A stretch of DNA of 64,000 bases from Haberlea rhodopensis (Eukaryota > Streptophyta > Magnoliopsida > Lamiales > Gesneriaceae), in NCBI GenBank assembly GCA_907163345.1, contig CAJQUN010000002.1, forward strand, positions 43,625,754-43,689,753, given 5' to 3'. Below the pieces are notes generated by a model, which had not been told where the DNA came from, searched no databases, and saw only the letters and a program-made list of their open reading frames with translations. The first letter of the stretch is position 1, and each line of letters starts with the position of its first letter. Below are positions 34,506 to 46,315 of this stretch, piece by piece. A program made the position numbers and the translations under genes.

Positions 34506-34764
34506 AAAGAGCTTAGAAACCAGAATATGACCGTTGCAAGCTCGGGAATGGTGCATAACCTTTTCCAACGGGCATATTCTTGTATCTAACGTATATATCA
34601 TTACTTGGGGCTATATATACATGATTTGGAAGCTCAATAACCGCTGATTGAAGATCAATCCAAGCCTTCCAAAGCAAACCCACTTGGGATTCAATTGAGG
34701 AACTTAAAAGACAAAAGTTGCTAAATGAAGAGCACTCCTCAAACCTTTGGCACCTCTTACCTTG

Positions 34765-35907
34765 TGTGAGACCCCGATACTTAAACATAATGTAAGGTGC
34801 AATTATGAGAACTAAGCATTTCAATATCAGAGTATTTAATCGTGTTGACATTTTGAGCTTACAGTTCAAATGTACCCATAAATTTTTTTCAACAGATAAT
34901 AGTTACATTTCTCAAAACAATAGGAGTGACACTATAATTCTACTCTACTACTTGTAGAGACTACGCAAAAGAACTCTGTCCTGCTATTGTAGTGGCACTC
35001 ATTACAGCTCAAAGTATCAGCCCCGACCCTAGTTCTCCTTAGCAAAAGCACCTACGAAGACAACCCCCAACACATGAGAACATAGCTATTCATATACAAC
35101 ACAATATGAATACGTAAGGCGTAAATGCATAATCATAAATACAAAACACTTCCTGTATTTTCATCGCATTTACAACGCCTATTGGTTGACCCTGTACCAT
35201 GTACCATAATTCATAAACAACTCATTATATGAACATATGGTTTCATAAATAAATGTCATGACATATCATCTCTTTTCTTGAGTCAGTCATCATCAGTTAT
35301 TTTAATGCTTCTTCGCTTTACAATCTCAAAACAAGCGGTATCTCATCCTCGCTTATTCATACTAGCGGTATCTCATCCTCACTCAGTATGGTATACCCCG
35401 CTTCCATGTGCAAGCGAGCCTCCCCCCTCCCGCTCCACATTTTTAGCGGTAAAGCGTAAGCATTAAAACCTTATCAGATGTTGAACGAAAAATGGGAGAG
35501 GAATGGAGGAGTTCCAGCTATGGCAAGGTGGAGTGGGAGATGGGACAAGGGGCATGGGCAAGCAGCTGACAGCAGGGTATGGGTTAAGGGGGGTGGTTGA
35601 GTGATGGGTTAAGTGATGTGTTATGTTTTGGTCCCGGTATTTAGCACGATGTATTAAAATATCCTCACATGATATTTTATAGTATTTTCTCAATAAAATA
35701 CTTCAACTCCCATTTAATTATGCTTTACCAAAACAAACCACACACACCCCAAATAATCATGCCACAACCCCAAAATCCCAACATATAACACATGCACCCT
35801 CACATGCATTTCCCAAATATTATTAATTCAACACAAGAATTAATACCACAATTTTCACAACAATGATTAATGTTTAAATAACACCTAATCATTTCGGGGA
35901 TATCACA
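34765..35907 (-). repeat. Tekay 3' LTR with internal deletion
   Basis: Matches 40704-41412 and then 42630-43070 of the other LTR almost base for base. The 1.22 kb between is missing. The junction falls at a CCTTA shared by both breakpoints in the longer LTR (near 41409 and 42631). Confidence 0.92.
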
Positions 35908-35919
35908 ATACTCCCCTAC

Positions 35920-38900
35920 TTATAAGATTTCGTCCTCGAAATCAGCATGCTTACCAACATGAAGTAAAACAAAACATAAACGCATACCAGAAAACAGCTC
36001 TGGATAGTGCTGCACCATGTGTCGCTCTGTCTCCCACGTGGCCTCCTCGACACCCCTACGATCCCACTGAACCTTGATCATAGGAATAACTTTGTTTCTC
36101 AGTCTGTGATCTGCCCTATCCAAAATCCTGATAGGCCGCTCAACATAGGAAACATCTGACTCAATCTGAACCTCAGAAGGCTGCAACACATGAGAAGGAT
36201 CTGGCTCGTACTTCCGCAACATAGACACATGAAATACATCGTGAATACCAGACAGAGAGGGCGGTAAAGCTAACCGGTAAGCCAGAGTACCCACACGCTG
36301 CAAGATTTCGTACGGCCCCACATATCTCGGGGATAACTTCCCCCGCATACCAAACCGTACCACACCCCTGAAGGGTGAGATCTTCAGAAAGACTCTGTCG
36401 CCCAACTGAAACTCCAACGGTCTTCGCCGCTGATTGGCATACGCTGCCTGTCTGTCCTGAGCTGCATTCATCTATTGTCTTATCACTTTTACCTTTTCTT
36501 CCATTTCCCGGATCAAATCTGTTCCTCCGACTGATTTGCGATCCACGTCATCCCAACACAAGGGTGACCTACAACGCCTACCATAGAGGGCCTTGAAAGG
36601 AGCCATCTGTATACTTGCCTGGTAGCTGTTGTTGTAAGAGAACTCCACCAAGGCTATCGAGTCCTGCCATGAAGTGTCAAACTCCAGCACACAAGCCCTC
36701 AACATATCTTCGAGCGTCTGTATCGTACGCTTGGTCTGTCCGTCCGTCTGGGGATGATAGGCTGTGCTCAACCTCAACTCTGTACCTAGAGCTGACTGAA
36801 GACCCTCCCAAAAGTGAGATGTAAACCGCAGATCTCGATCCGACACAATCGAAACAGGGATCCCATGCAGTTTCACCACATCTCTGATATATAACTGTGC
36901 CATCCTCAAGTACGTGAAGGTCATACAGTAAGGAATGAAATGAGCACTCATAGTCAATCTGTCGACGACTACCCATATAGCATCGAAACCCGAAACAGTC
37001 CTTGGTAAGTGGGTCACGAAGTCCATGGATATGTGCTCCCACTTCCACTGTGGTATCTCCAAGCTCCTTAGTTCACCTCCAGGCCTCTGCCTCTCAGCCT
37101 TCACCTGTTGACAGATCAAACATCTCTTGATGAATAAGGTGACATCTTGTTTCATACGCCTCCACCAGAACTGGCCGCGTAGATCCTTATACATCTTCTT
37201 CCCGCCCGGGTGGACACTCATCCTGCTGCAATGAGCTCGCTGTAATATACCCTGACGCAACTCGGGTGTATCTGGAACCACCCATCTGTCGCCAAGTCTC
37301 AGAGAACCGTCCTCAGCCACTTTGAATCTCGATGGCTGACCTGAATGAACCACTGACATCCATCTCTGAACCTCTGCGTCGGTCCCCTGAGCCTTCCTGA
37401 TGTGATCATAAATAACAGGCTCAGCTAACAAGGTCAAAACATGTACTGGTGAAGTAGACACATCATAATCAAATCCCAAGTGGCAGTAGGAGCCCAACAT
37501 AGCTGATAGACACATGGCATCCTCTGCTGTGCTCCTCACCTTCCGACTCAAAGCGTCGGCTGTCAAGTTTGCTTTCCCGGGATGGTATAGGATTTCACAA
37601 TCATAATCCTTCAGCAGATCCATCCATCTCCTCTGCCTCATGTTCAGCTCAGCCTGTGTAAACAAGAACTTCAGGCTTTTGTGATCAGTGAAGATGGTGA
37701 ATGAGGTACCGTATAAGTAGTGTCGCCATATCTTCAAGGCGAACACTATAGCTGCTAGCTCCAGATCATGGACCGGATACCTCGTCTCGTGTGGCTTCAA
37801 CTGTCTAGAAGCATAAGCCACTACATGTCTGTCCTGCATCAGTACGCATCCTAGGCCCTGTAGCGATGCGTCGGTATAGAGAACGAACCCTTTGTTCTCC
37901 CTGGGAATCACCAAAACTGGCGCTGAAGTCAATCTGTGCTTCAACTCCTGGAAGCTCTGCTCACAAGTTTCCGACCAAAGGAATGGAACTCCCTTCTGAG
38001 TCAGCTGTGTAAGTGGCTTGGCGATCTTTGAGAAACCCTCGACGAAACGTCGGTAATAGCCAGCCAGACCAAGAAAACTTCGAATTTCACTGACTGAAGT
38101 AGGGGTAGACCAATCCATAACTGCCTCTATCTTCCTCGGGTCTACTGATATCCCCTCTCGTGATATGATATGGCCCAAAAATGATACTCTGCTCAGCCAA
38201 AACTCACACTTGCTGAGTTTGGCGTACAACTGATGATCTCTGAGAATCTGAAGTACTGTCCTCAAATGATCGGCATGTTCCTCCTCACTCCTTGAGTAGA
38301 CGAGGATGTCATCAATGAATACGATCACAAACTGATCGAGGTACTCCTGAAATACTCTGTTCATCAGGCTCATAAAAACTGCAGGTGCATTTGTCACTCC
38401 GAATGGCATCACTAAGAACTCGTAGTGCCCATACCGAGTTCTAAAAGCCATCTTTTGGACATCGCCAGCTCTAACCCGCACCTGATGATAGCCTGACCTC
38501 AAGTCTATCTTCGAGTACACCTCTGTACCCTGAAGCTGATCGAACAGATCATCAATCCTCGGAAGTGGATACCTGTTCTTCACTGTGGCCTTGTTCAGTT
38601 GCCTGTAGTCAATGCACAGACGCATTGAACCATCCTTCTTTTTCACAAACAAGACTGGTGCACCCCAAGGCGATACACTAGGATGAATGTATCCCTTGTC
38701 AAGGAGCTCCTGTAACTGTACCTTCAGCTCTCTCAGCTCTGCCGGTGCCATCCTGTACGGGGCACGAGAAATAGCAGAAGTCCCTGGCAGCAGCTCAATG
38801 GCGAACTCAACATCCCTGACAGGCGGAAAACTTGGAATCTCATCTGGGAACACATCAATGAACTCCGCCACAACTGGAATGTCCTCGGCTCTCACTTCTT

Positions 38901-40497
38901 TTTCGTCCGATGCATCCATGGCATAAATAAGGTAGCCCGTATGGCCGCGTTCCAATAACCGCGACATCTTAACCGCTGAGATCACTGGAATCCTTGGACG
39001 AGAGCCGTCCCCATAAAAAGTCCACTGGAACCCCTGATCAGATAGAAAACGTACCATCCTCTGTCGGCAATCTACCACAGCTCGGTATCTGCTCAACACA
39101 TCAATGCCGATAATGCAGTCAAAATCTGACATCTCTAACTGAATCAGATCGGCCCTCAGGTCATTGCCCTCAAAATAAATGAGGCAATCAGATAACAGTC
39201 GGTCCGCAATCACATGCTTTCCCGTGGGTGTCGAGACCATGAGAGGCGTGGGTAACAGAGACGAGCACAAGTGGTATCTCTCCACAAAAGCAACAGATAC
39301 AAAAGAATGAGAAGCACCTGTATCTACCAAAATAAATGCAGGGTACGTAAATAAATGACACGTACCAGCAATGACCTCCTCCGGGGCTGCCTCAGCCTGC
39401 TCCCTAGTCAGTGCATACACTTGTCCCTGCGGTGGTCCTGTCGCCTGACCTCCCTGTGGTCGAGGCACAAACTGCTGCCTCGGTGGTGCCGCCCTAGCAT
39501 CAAATCTTGGCCTATTCGGCCCTGAGTCTGCCTGACTTGCCCGATTGGGGCAATTCCGAGCTAAGTGGCCCACTTTGCCACAAACATAACAGCCTCGGCA
39601 GTCACGTGACAAGTGAAATCCTCCACAGCGGTCACACCTGTCCCCTCCTGCCTTACTCCCCTGTGTAGGTCCTCGATTGCTCTGCTTCTGACCCTGAGAT
39701 TTCTTCCCGCTAAATCTGGAAGATGATGAGGCTCCACGAGCCTTGAACTGATCCCCTCGTGGTTTCAAACTATCAGTAACAGGCCTCTGTGATGGCACGA
39801 AAGGGGGTACAACGTCCTTATATGCTCCCACTGCAATCTCTGCCAGCTCTGCCCTAGTCAGGGTGTCATCAAAAGAGCTGGGGTTGTTGGAACAAACCCG
39901 ATCAAACAATTCTGGCCTCAGTCCCTTCAGGAAATGCCTCATCTTCGCATGGCTGCTCACAGCGATATGGGGGACATACCTCAACAGTGAGGAATACTGC
40001 AAAGCAAAGTCTGAAACTGACATGTTGCCCTGCTTCAAATTAGTGAACTCGTCCTCCTTTACTTGTCTGGCAGCTGCAGAAAAATACCGGTTAAGAAACC
40101 GGGTCCTGAATACAGTCCAGTCCACTACCATACCTTGAGCCCTTAGCTCCATCACAGTGGTCTTCCACCACATAGAAGGCTTCTTCGCCATCTGAAACTC
40201 GGCTAACCTCAGCCATGCGGTACGTGCACAGGGCGCAGTCACAAGTATCTGCTCTATCCGTTCTAGCCACTCTTCGGCCCCTTCTCCAGACTCGGTCCCC
40301 TCAAACATGGGTGGACTGAAGTTCAGAAACTGTGTCAAACTGAGCTCCCCTGGTAATAACATCTGTGCACTGGGCTCCACTCCTACAGCAGGTGGCGGTA
40401 AAGGATTCATATGAGCAACACTAGCATTCATACTGCCCATATCCCCTACCTCTTCATTGAGGTTCTCCGGGTTAATAGCCGCCATGCTGCAACACAA
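35920..40497 (-). pseudogene. Tekay gag-pol polyprotein, one premature stop
   Basis: Minus strand, ATG at 40497. Gag contains a CCHC zinc knuckle (CYVCGKVGHLARNC, residues about 303-316), followed by protease VDTGASHSF (about 391), reverse transcriptase with FIDDILVYS (about 727), RNase H with YTDAS and TDHKSLKFLF, and integrase with a zinc region (ending CLICQQVK), catalytic MDFV, VSDRD and HPQTDGQ. The frame is open for 1341 codons, then meets a TAG at 36472-36474 just before MNAAQDRQAAYANQRRRPLE. The same frame continues 183 codons to the chromodomain-like end. The usual HPQTDGQSER reads HPQTDGQTKR. Without the stop it would be a full-length polyprotein of about 1525 residues. Confidence 0.95.
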
Positions 40498-40686
40498 GAG
40501 TTAACAACAATACCAAAAGCAGTTCATAATATAAGCCGTTAGATAACAAGAGTATTATATTCAAAGCATGTTAGTATAACACTTATACAAAAATATGCAT
40601 CACATGCATAACATGCCCAACAATGAATACCTAACCAACTTGTCTCTAAAGGCTACCCTTCACTCTTCCCTGGTTATCTAACCACT

Positions 40687-40698
40687 GCTCTGATACCA
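40687..40698 (-). other. Tekay primer-binding site, initiator tRNA-Met
   Basis: Plus GCTCTGATACCA, minus TGGTATCAGAGC, five bases inside the 5' LTR; a perfect match to the canonical primer site. Confidence 0.9.
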
Positions 40699-40703
40699 CT
40701 AAA

Positions 40704-43070
40704 TGTGAGACCCCGATACTTAAACATAATGTAAGGTGCAATTATGAGAACTAAGCATTTCAATATCAGAGTATTTAATCGTGTTGACATTTTGAGCTTA
40801 CAGTTCAAATGTACCCATAAATTTTTTTTCAACAGATAATAGTTACATTTCTCAAAACAATAGGAGTGACACTATAGTTCTATTCTACTACTTGTAGAGA
40901 CTACGCAAAAGAACTCTGTCCTGCTATTGTAGTAGCACTCTTTACAGCTCAAAGTATCAGCCCCGACCCTAGTTCTCCTTAGCAAAAGCACCTACGAAGA
41001 CAACCCCCAACATATGAGCACATAGCTATTCATATACAACACAATATGAATACGTAAGGCCTAAATGCATAATCATAAATACAAAACACTTCCTGTATTT
41101 TCATCGCATTTACAACGCCTATTGGTTGTCCCTGTACCATGTACCATAATTCATAAACAACTCATTATATGAACATATGGTTTCATAAATAAATGTCATG
41201 ACATATCATCTCTTTTTCTTGAGTCAGTCATCATCAGTTATTTTAATGCTTCTTCGCTTTACAATCTCAAAACAAGCGGTATCTCATCCTCGCTTATTCA
41301 TACTAGCGGTATCTCATCCTCACTCAGTATGGTATACCCCGCCTCCATGTGCAAGCGAGCCTCCCCCCTCCCGCTCCACATTTTTAGCGGTAAAGCGTAA
41401 GCATTAAAACCTTAACTGTGATCGCTCTGACTCGTGGAATACACCTCTTTATTCCACATCACAATATGCAACACAATGCATAATATGCAACAACAATGCA
41501 CAATAACATGTATCATAACCCTAATGCATCACATTGCATTCATCATGTGTCAAAGACAAACATAAAGTACATGTTACCGTTGGGATGCCCGTACGTCGCT
41601 TACGTACCTTTCCAAAATGTAGTGTGTGGTGGGACTCTATCCCCTGCGTTGTGTAGCCGTCTGTGAAGGCTCTACACCAGTGTAAAACACAATATTAGAT
41701 GCCAATTTATAGTCCAAAATCAAAAATCCAACAAAATATCAATTTTTCATAACTCTGCCTCTGGCGATCGATCGCTACCTCTTGGCGATCGATCGCCAGA
41801 CTCCACTGTCCCATGGCGATCGATCGCGCCATTCGTGGCCATCGATCGCGTGCCTTTGATTTTGGCTACTGGACGTCGGCGATCGATCGCCCCATTTGTG
41901 GCGATCGATCGCCACATGGTCTGTGCGCGACATTTTCCAGAATGCTCTAACACTGAGTTTCATACCTTTCGTTCTAACATGTAATACATACAACATGCCC
42001 AAACAAACATGCTAGTAGCTACAATACACTACCCTGAGTGTATTCATATCAAATTTACACCCCAACCATAAGCCCACATGCATAAACGTCGACCATTCAC
42101 ACAAGTACTCTATCAACTTTTCTGGAAACAGGGCAACATAATCATTTCCAGATTTCTTGAGTACCTCATTTCATGCTATAAAAATTACAACATATATCAT
42201 AAAACATGCTCAAACATGAAACGTCCTGGGCTTTACAAACTACCATGCATGTACTCAAATCGAAGGTTCACCCTAAAACTCATCTAACATGCATAATATC
42301 ACCTCCTCAAAATCACTCCCAGTCCACATTTTCCAGAAAAACAGGGCATACTCCTACCCAGATTTCCAAACACCATACTTTACATGCTTATTTCCTCTAC
42401 ATAAAACATGTAATATACATAAGGAAAAATACTGAGAGCTTCATAACAACACCATGTAAGCATTTAAATCGAAGGTTTTAAGAAACCTAAGCTAACATGC
42501 CATTTTTTACACCAATAAAAGTATGAACTCAACAACTTAATTTCAAACCCAGAAATGGTTTCTCACCCCTTTTTGCTCCGATTTTTGGAAGCTTTCCAAG
42601 CAATAAAAATGGTGGATCTCCTCCTTTTCTTCCTTATCAGATGTTGGACGAAAAATGGGAGAGGAATGGAGGAGTTCCAGCTATGGCAAGGTGGAGTGGG
42701 AGATGGGACAAGGGGCATGGGCAAGCAGCTGGCAGCAGGGTATGGGTCAAGAGGGGTGGTTGAGTGGTGGGTTAAGTGATGTGTTATGTTTTGGTCCCGG
42801 TATTTAGCACGATGTATTAAAATATCCTCACATGATATTTTATAGTATTTTCTCAATAAAATACTTCAACTCCCATTTAATTATGCTTTACCAAAACAAA
42901 CCACACACACCCCAAATAATCATGCCACAACCCCAAAATCCCAACATATAACACATGCACCCTCACATGCATTTCCCAAATATTATTAATTCAACACAAG
43001 AATTAATACCATAATTTTCACAACAATGATTAATGTTTAAATAACACCTAATCATTTCGGGGATATCACA
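40704..43070 (-). repeat. Tekay 5' LTR, full length
   Basis: 2367 bp with TGTGAGACC...GATATCACA ends (plus-strand view). It includes the 1.22-kb part missing from the other LTR, which carries the CGATCGATCG palindrome array and A/C-rich sequence without genes. Confidence 0.92.
41763..41914. repeat. GGCGATCGATCGCC palindrome array in Tekay LTR
   Basis: CGATCGATCG-type cores start at 41765, 41786, 41817, 41840 (CATCGATCGC), 41880 and 41902. Spacings are 21, 31, 23, 40 and 22 bp. Three sites are the complete 14-bp palindrome GGCGATCGATCGCC. The array was lost from the partner LTR. Confidence 0.92.
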
Positions 43071-43075
43071 CCTTG

Positions 43076-43610
43076 CTATATCAAATTCATTATGGAATCA
43101 TTTGTGCCTTTGTATTCACTCTATTCATTGTATTTGTGAGCTAAAATAGAAGAGTGAATACCATTGTAACGGTTGATGATTTATCACAATCAATGAGAGG
43201 TCTTTGTATGTGAGACATTAAAGAACATACATAGTTGAGTTGCTAGGAGTTCTAGTTGGATGGGGCATTCCCAACTGGATCGGGTTTGTACAACGGGATT
43301 GTATAAATCAAAGTCTTCTAGTGGAATCCTTCCATGAGGTGGAAGAATGGGAGATGTAGAAGGATTACACCACATTCGAACTTCCATAAACAAATGCTTG
43401 TTTATTTACTTTAATTGCATATCTTTAAAATGTCTTTCAAATGTTTAATCGGTTTTAGAGCGGGTTATGTCGAGTGTCTTCCGCTCGATTTTGTAATTGA
43501 ACTCGATATAATCTCTCGGTGCAATTATTTCAAGAACACGAGCTATTGAAGCTCAAGTTGGTTGAACTCGGGTGTGGAATGGCAACCCACCCCCGAAATC
43601 GATCCTAACA
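43076..43610 (+). repeat. Right LTR of the Sirevirus-like element, remainder
   Basis: Continues the LTR interrupted at 34764, ending CGAAATCGATCCTAACA directly before the GAGGC target duplication. It matches the end of the left LTR (about 32000-32567). Confidence 0.92.
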
Positions 43611-44694
43611 GAGGCTAAGCTAAACGAGATCGGACCCGAACTCACATAGCTCAGATAATCTGTAAATAATTAACCTCTTAAAAGATAAGTAAAATGATAC
43701 CAGACATAAGCTCGTAGAAACTCAGGTAATTTGTAAGTAATTAACCTCACGGAGTCGAATGAGATCGGACTTAGGCTCACAGAGCTTAGGTGATCTATAA
43801 ATAATTAACCTTGTAAAAACTGAGTTGCATAAGGTCAGTCTGAACTCACAGAACTCAGATAATCTGTAAGCCTTTCCTCATAAAGGATGTTAAATTAGAT
43901 CAGACCTGAGCTCATGGAGCTCAGGTAATCTATAAATAATTAACCTTGTAAAGGCTAAGTTAAATGAGATTGGATCTGAGCTTACAGAACTCAGGTATCT
44001 GTAAATAATTAACCTCATAAAGGCTAAGTTAAATTGTGGTCGGCAGGAGCTTGATTAGCTTGGCAGACTGAAGTAAGTAGGCTAGTCATGAATCCTTGTC
44101 CTTATGGATGTCCGCTCATTCTGAATCAGGTATTTTTAATAACCTGAGCTCGCCGAGCCTTTTTTTGCGGAATCCAAACTACATGTTCCCAATTATCAGT
44201 TCTTCTTCTTGGTAGGCTCCTCACTCATTTTGGTTCGAGTCTTGTTACTGGCCCAAGCTCGGTGAGTCCCTTTGTAGACTTGCAAAAATTCCAAGTATAA
44301 TTAACCTGGCCATAAGCACGCTAAACCTAAATTCTCATCAGTAAATGTATTTCTCATCATGGCCGAGGCATTTTAGTTTTAAGCTCGGAAAGGCATATGT
44401 GTGTCTTTATGATTGAAGTGAGGTAGGTTTATCTCATCGTCAACGAGCTCCAGAGGTTGGGTGAAAACCCTTAAGGCCTGGCATAACCGAGGTCGAGATG
44501 AGCTCGTCGTAACCAAACTCTTGAGATCGGGTGAAAACCCTTAAGGCTTGGCATAATCGAGGCCGAGGTGAGCTCGTTGTAAACAAGCTCCTGAGGTCGG
44601 GTGAAAACCCTTAAGGCCTGGCATAACCAAGGCCGAGGTGAGATCAACGTAAACGAGCTCCTGGGTCGTGTGAAAACTGATCACGCTTTACTTA
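43611..44694. repeat. Degenerate tandem repeats, part 2
   Basis: The TTAACCTC/GAGATCGGAC units resume after the Sirevirus-like insertion and run to about 44040. After 400 bp of similar style, another tandem array at about 44440-44690 has GGGTGAAAACCCTTAAGG recurring at 44458, 44529 and 44599 (period 70-71 bp). Tandem repeats like these are common in the 3' non-coding part of Tat/Ogre elements. That assignment is an inference. Confidence 0.6.
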
Positions 44695-46315
44695 AACAAT
44701 AAATTCTATAGTGATGCATGCTTTAACTCAGTAACACGATGTATACCGCAAGTGCACAATTGTCAAGTTTTAGTATAGATTATGAAGAACAGGTTGTCAA
44801 ACTAACATGGAAGTATCAAATAAGACGCTTTAAACTATATTTAACCTACGATAATTAATTGAATAAAATCTTAATTAACTATATTAAACTACTAATCCAA
44901 CCAATAAAAAACAAAGTTAACGAGAAAATTCAACTTGAGAAGATTATCAAGACGTAGGTTCACCAATGTAATCCCTATGACCCTCGATTGAATATCCAAC
45001 TATCTCTAAGGTGACGAATTTTCCAAATTTATCTAATACACCCTTCCAAGTTATTAAATCTAATATTGACGTGCAATAAGCCACTCCCGTATCCTTATTG
45101 AACAATCAATATTGAATGAAGATTTTTGTGAAAGTACACAAACGGTCAGTAACTGAACCAAAGTCTTGATAATTGTCTCCACTGATTTTATTCTCTACTG
45201 TTTGTTTGGATTCATTATTGAGTTAATTAGTCAATTTAGTTAATTAATCACAACCAATTTTCGTAGGCTAAATAGTTAAACTAGTTGAATTTGGTATTTA
45301 TTTCCTAGTCCTCGTGGGTTCGATATTCGTACTTTTCATATCATTATACTAAAACTTGACACCGTGCACTTGCGGTACATAATCGTTACACTGGAAAATG
45401 ATGTTTAAAATAATAGCGATCACTATTTGTGAACATGAAAGTCATATAGGCGATCGGTGATGTGTTCAATCTTACCATGTAAACAAAAATTATCCCTATT
45501 AACTTGTTTGAGCTTTAATGCAAAAGAATGGATGTATGCTAAGCATACTAACAACCAGCATTCATCATTCTTTGACTAGCTTATCATCCTTCCCTAATAC
45601 GCCTAAAAATCATTTAAATCCATCTCTTTGAAGGGATTATGATGTGTTCCATTCACATGCACTTATGTATTCATTGATCCATATGTTTTGAGCTTCATTG
45701 TCAAAAGAATGAAATTCATGAAAGAAAAAGGATGCCTTGAAGAAAAAAAACACAAATATATGACTCCAAGGGGAGCCAAGGCACAAGAAGAAAATAATTG
45801 AGTTAAACCTTGCAAAAATAAACTAGGTTTGAAAAAATCATGTAAGAAAAGAAACTTTTTATTGTGCATATTATTATACTCTCTTGTTTGATACATCTTT
45901 TCATTTCTTTCATAAGCAAATACCTAGGCCAAGATACAAGCTAATAAAGACCTACTTGATTTGTGTTTACAAGTGGCTAAGATAGTGGAGAAGAGTATGC
46001 AAGTGAGCTTATACTTGTGTTAGTGTACAACTTGAGCTATCGTTGATTTGCATTTATTGTATATATAATTTGCACGTGACACTTGTTTATGACCGCACAC
46101 ACGTACGCTACTTTGTTGGGTGTGAAATGCCTAGGGATTGAACTTGTTCCACTGTTAACTTTTCTCCGCCATCATTACTATGCATGTTTCAAATTGTTGA
46201 GGAATTAAAGTGAGGACAAGTTAGTTTGTTATGATGCTATGAGCCAACAAAAAGATTTTAGTTTTGTTCTTATTTACTCGAGGTCGAGTAAAGACTAAGT
46301 ATGAAGGTATTTCAT
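44695..46315. other. Remnants of gypsy LTR ends and 3' non-coding DNA
   Basis: The phrase TACTAAAACTTGAC next to a GTGCACTTGCGGTA-type end, as in Athila-like LTR ends, occurs in two opposite orientations: minus near 44735-44775 and plus near 45345-45390. Two LTR tails thus face away from each other. 45400-46315 has short frames only and resembles Athila-type 3' non-coding DNA in style. No boundaries or target duplications could be set. Confidence 0.4.

Larger units (their letters stand above)
33423..34764 (+). repeat. Right LTR of the Sirevirus-like element, first part
   Basis: It starts TGTTGGGTTTTGGAAACCCG and is interrupted at 34764 by the Tekay element; the remainder is 43076-43610. It contains repeated modules with CATAACTCTTAGCT...GGAAAGCTAAGACAA...TCTACAAGTCAT and a palindrome-rich array at 34350-34505. 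The whole LTR closely matches both LTRs of the element at 50321-54928. Confidence 0.88.
34765..43070 (-). mobile_element. Tekay-type chromovirus, nested in the right LTR
   Basis: 8306 bp on the minus strand, flanked by CCTTG at 34760-34764 and 43071-43075. The ends are TGTGAGACCCCGAT and GGGGATATCACA. The 5' LTR is 40704-43070 (2367 bp) and the 3' LTR 34765-35907 (1143 bp). The initiator-Met primer site is at 40687-40698. The polyprotein ends in a chromodomain-like segment (IKVQWDRRGVEEATWE) typical of the Tekay/Del chromovirus lineage. One stop codon interrupts it, so the insertion seems young. The 3' LTR lacks 1.22 kb. Confidence 0.93.
30939..43610 (+). mobile_element. Sirevirus-like non-coding element, with nested Tekay
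   Basis: It starts TGTTGGGTTTTGGAAACCCG and ends CGAAATCGATCCTAACA, with 5-bp target duplications GAGGC at 30934-30938 and 43611-43615. Left LTR 30939-32567 (1629 bp); internal 32568-33422 (855 bp); right LTR 33423-34764 plus 43076-43610 (about 1877 bp without the nested Tekay). The primer site is initiator-tRNA-Met-like. The internal part has no ORF but has four GGGGGAG tracts before the right LTR; multiple polypurine tracts are a hallmark of Sireviruses. It is non-autonomous. The two LTRs differ sharply in their U3 middle. Confidence 0.85.
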
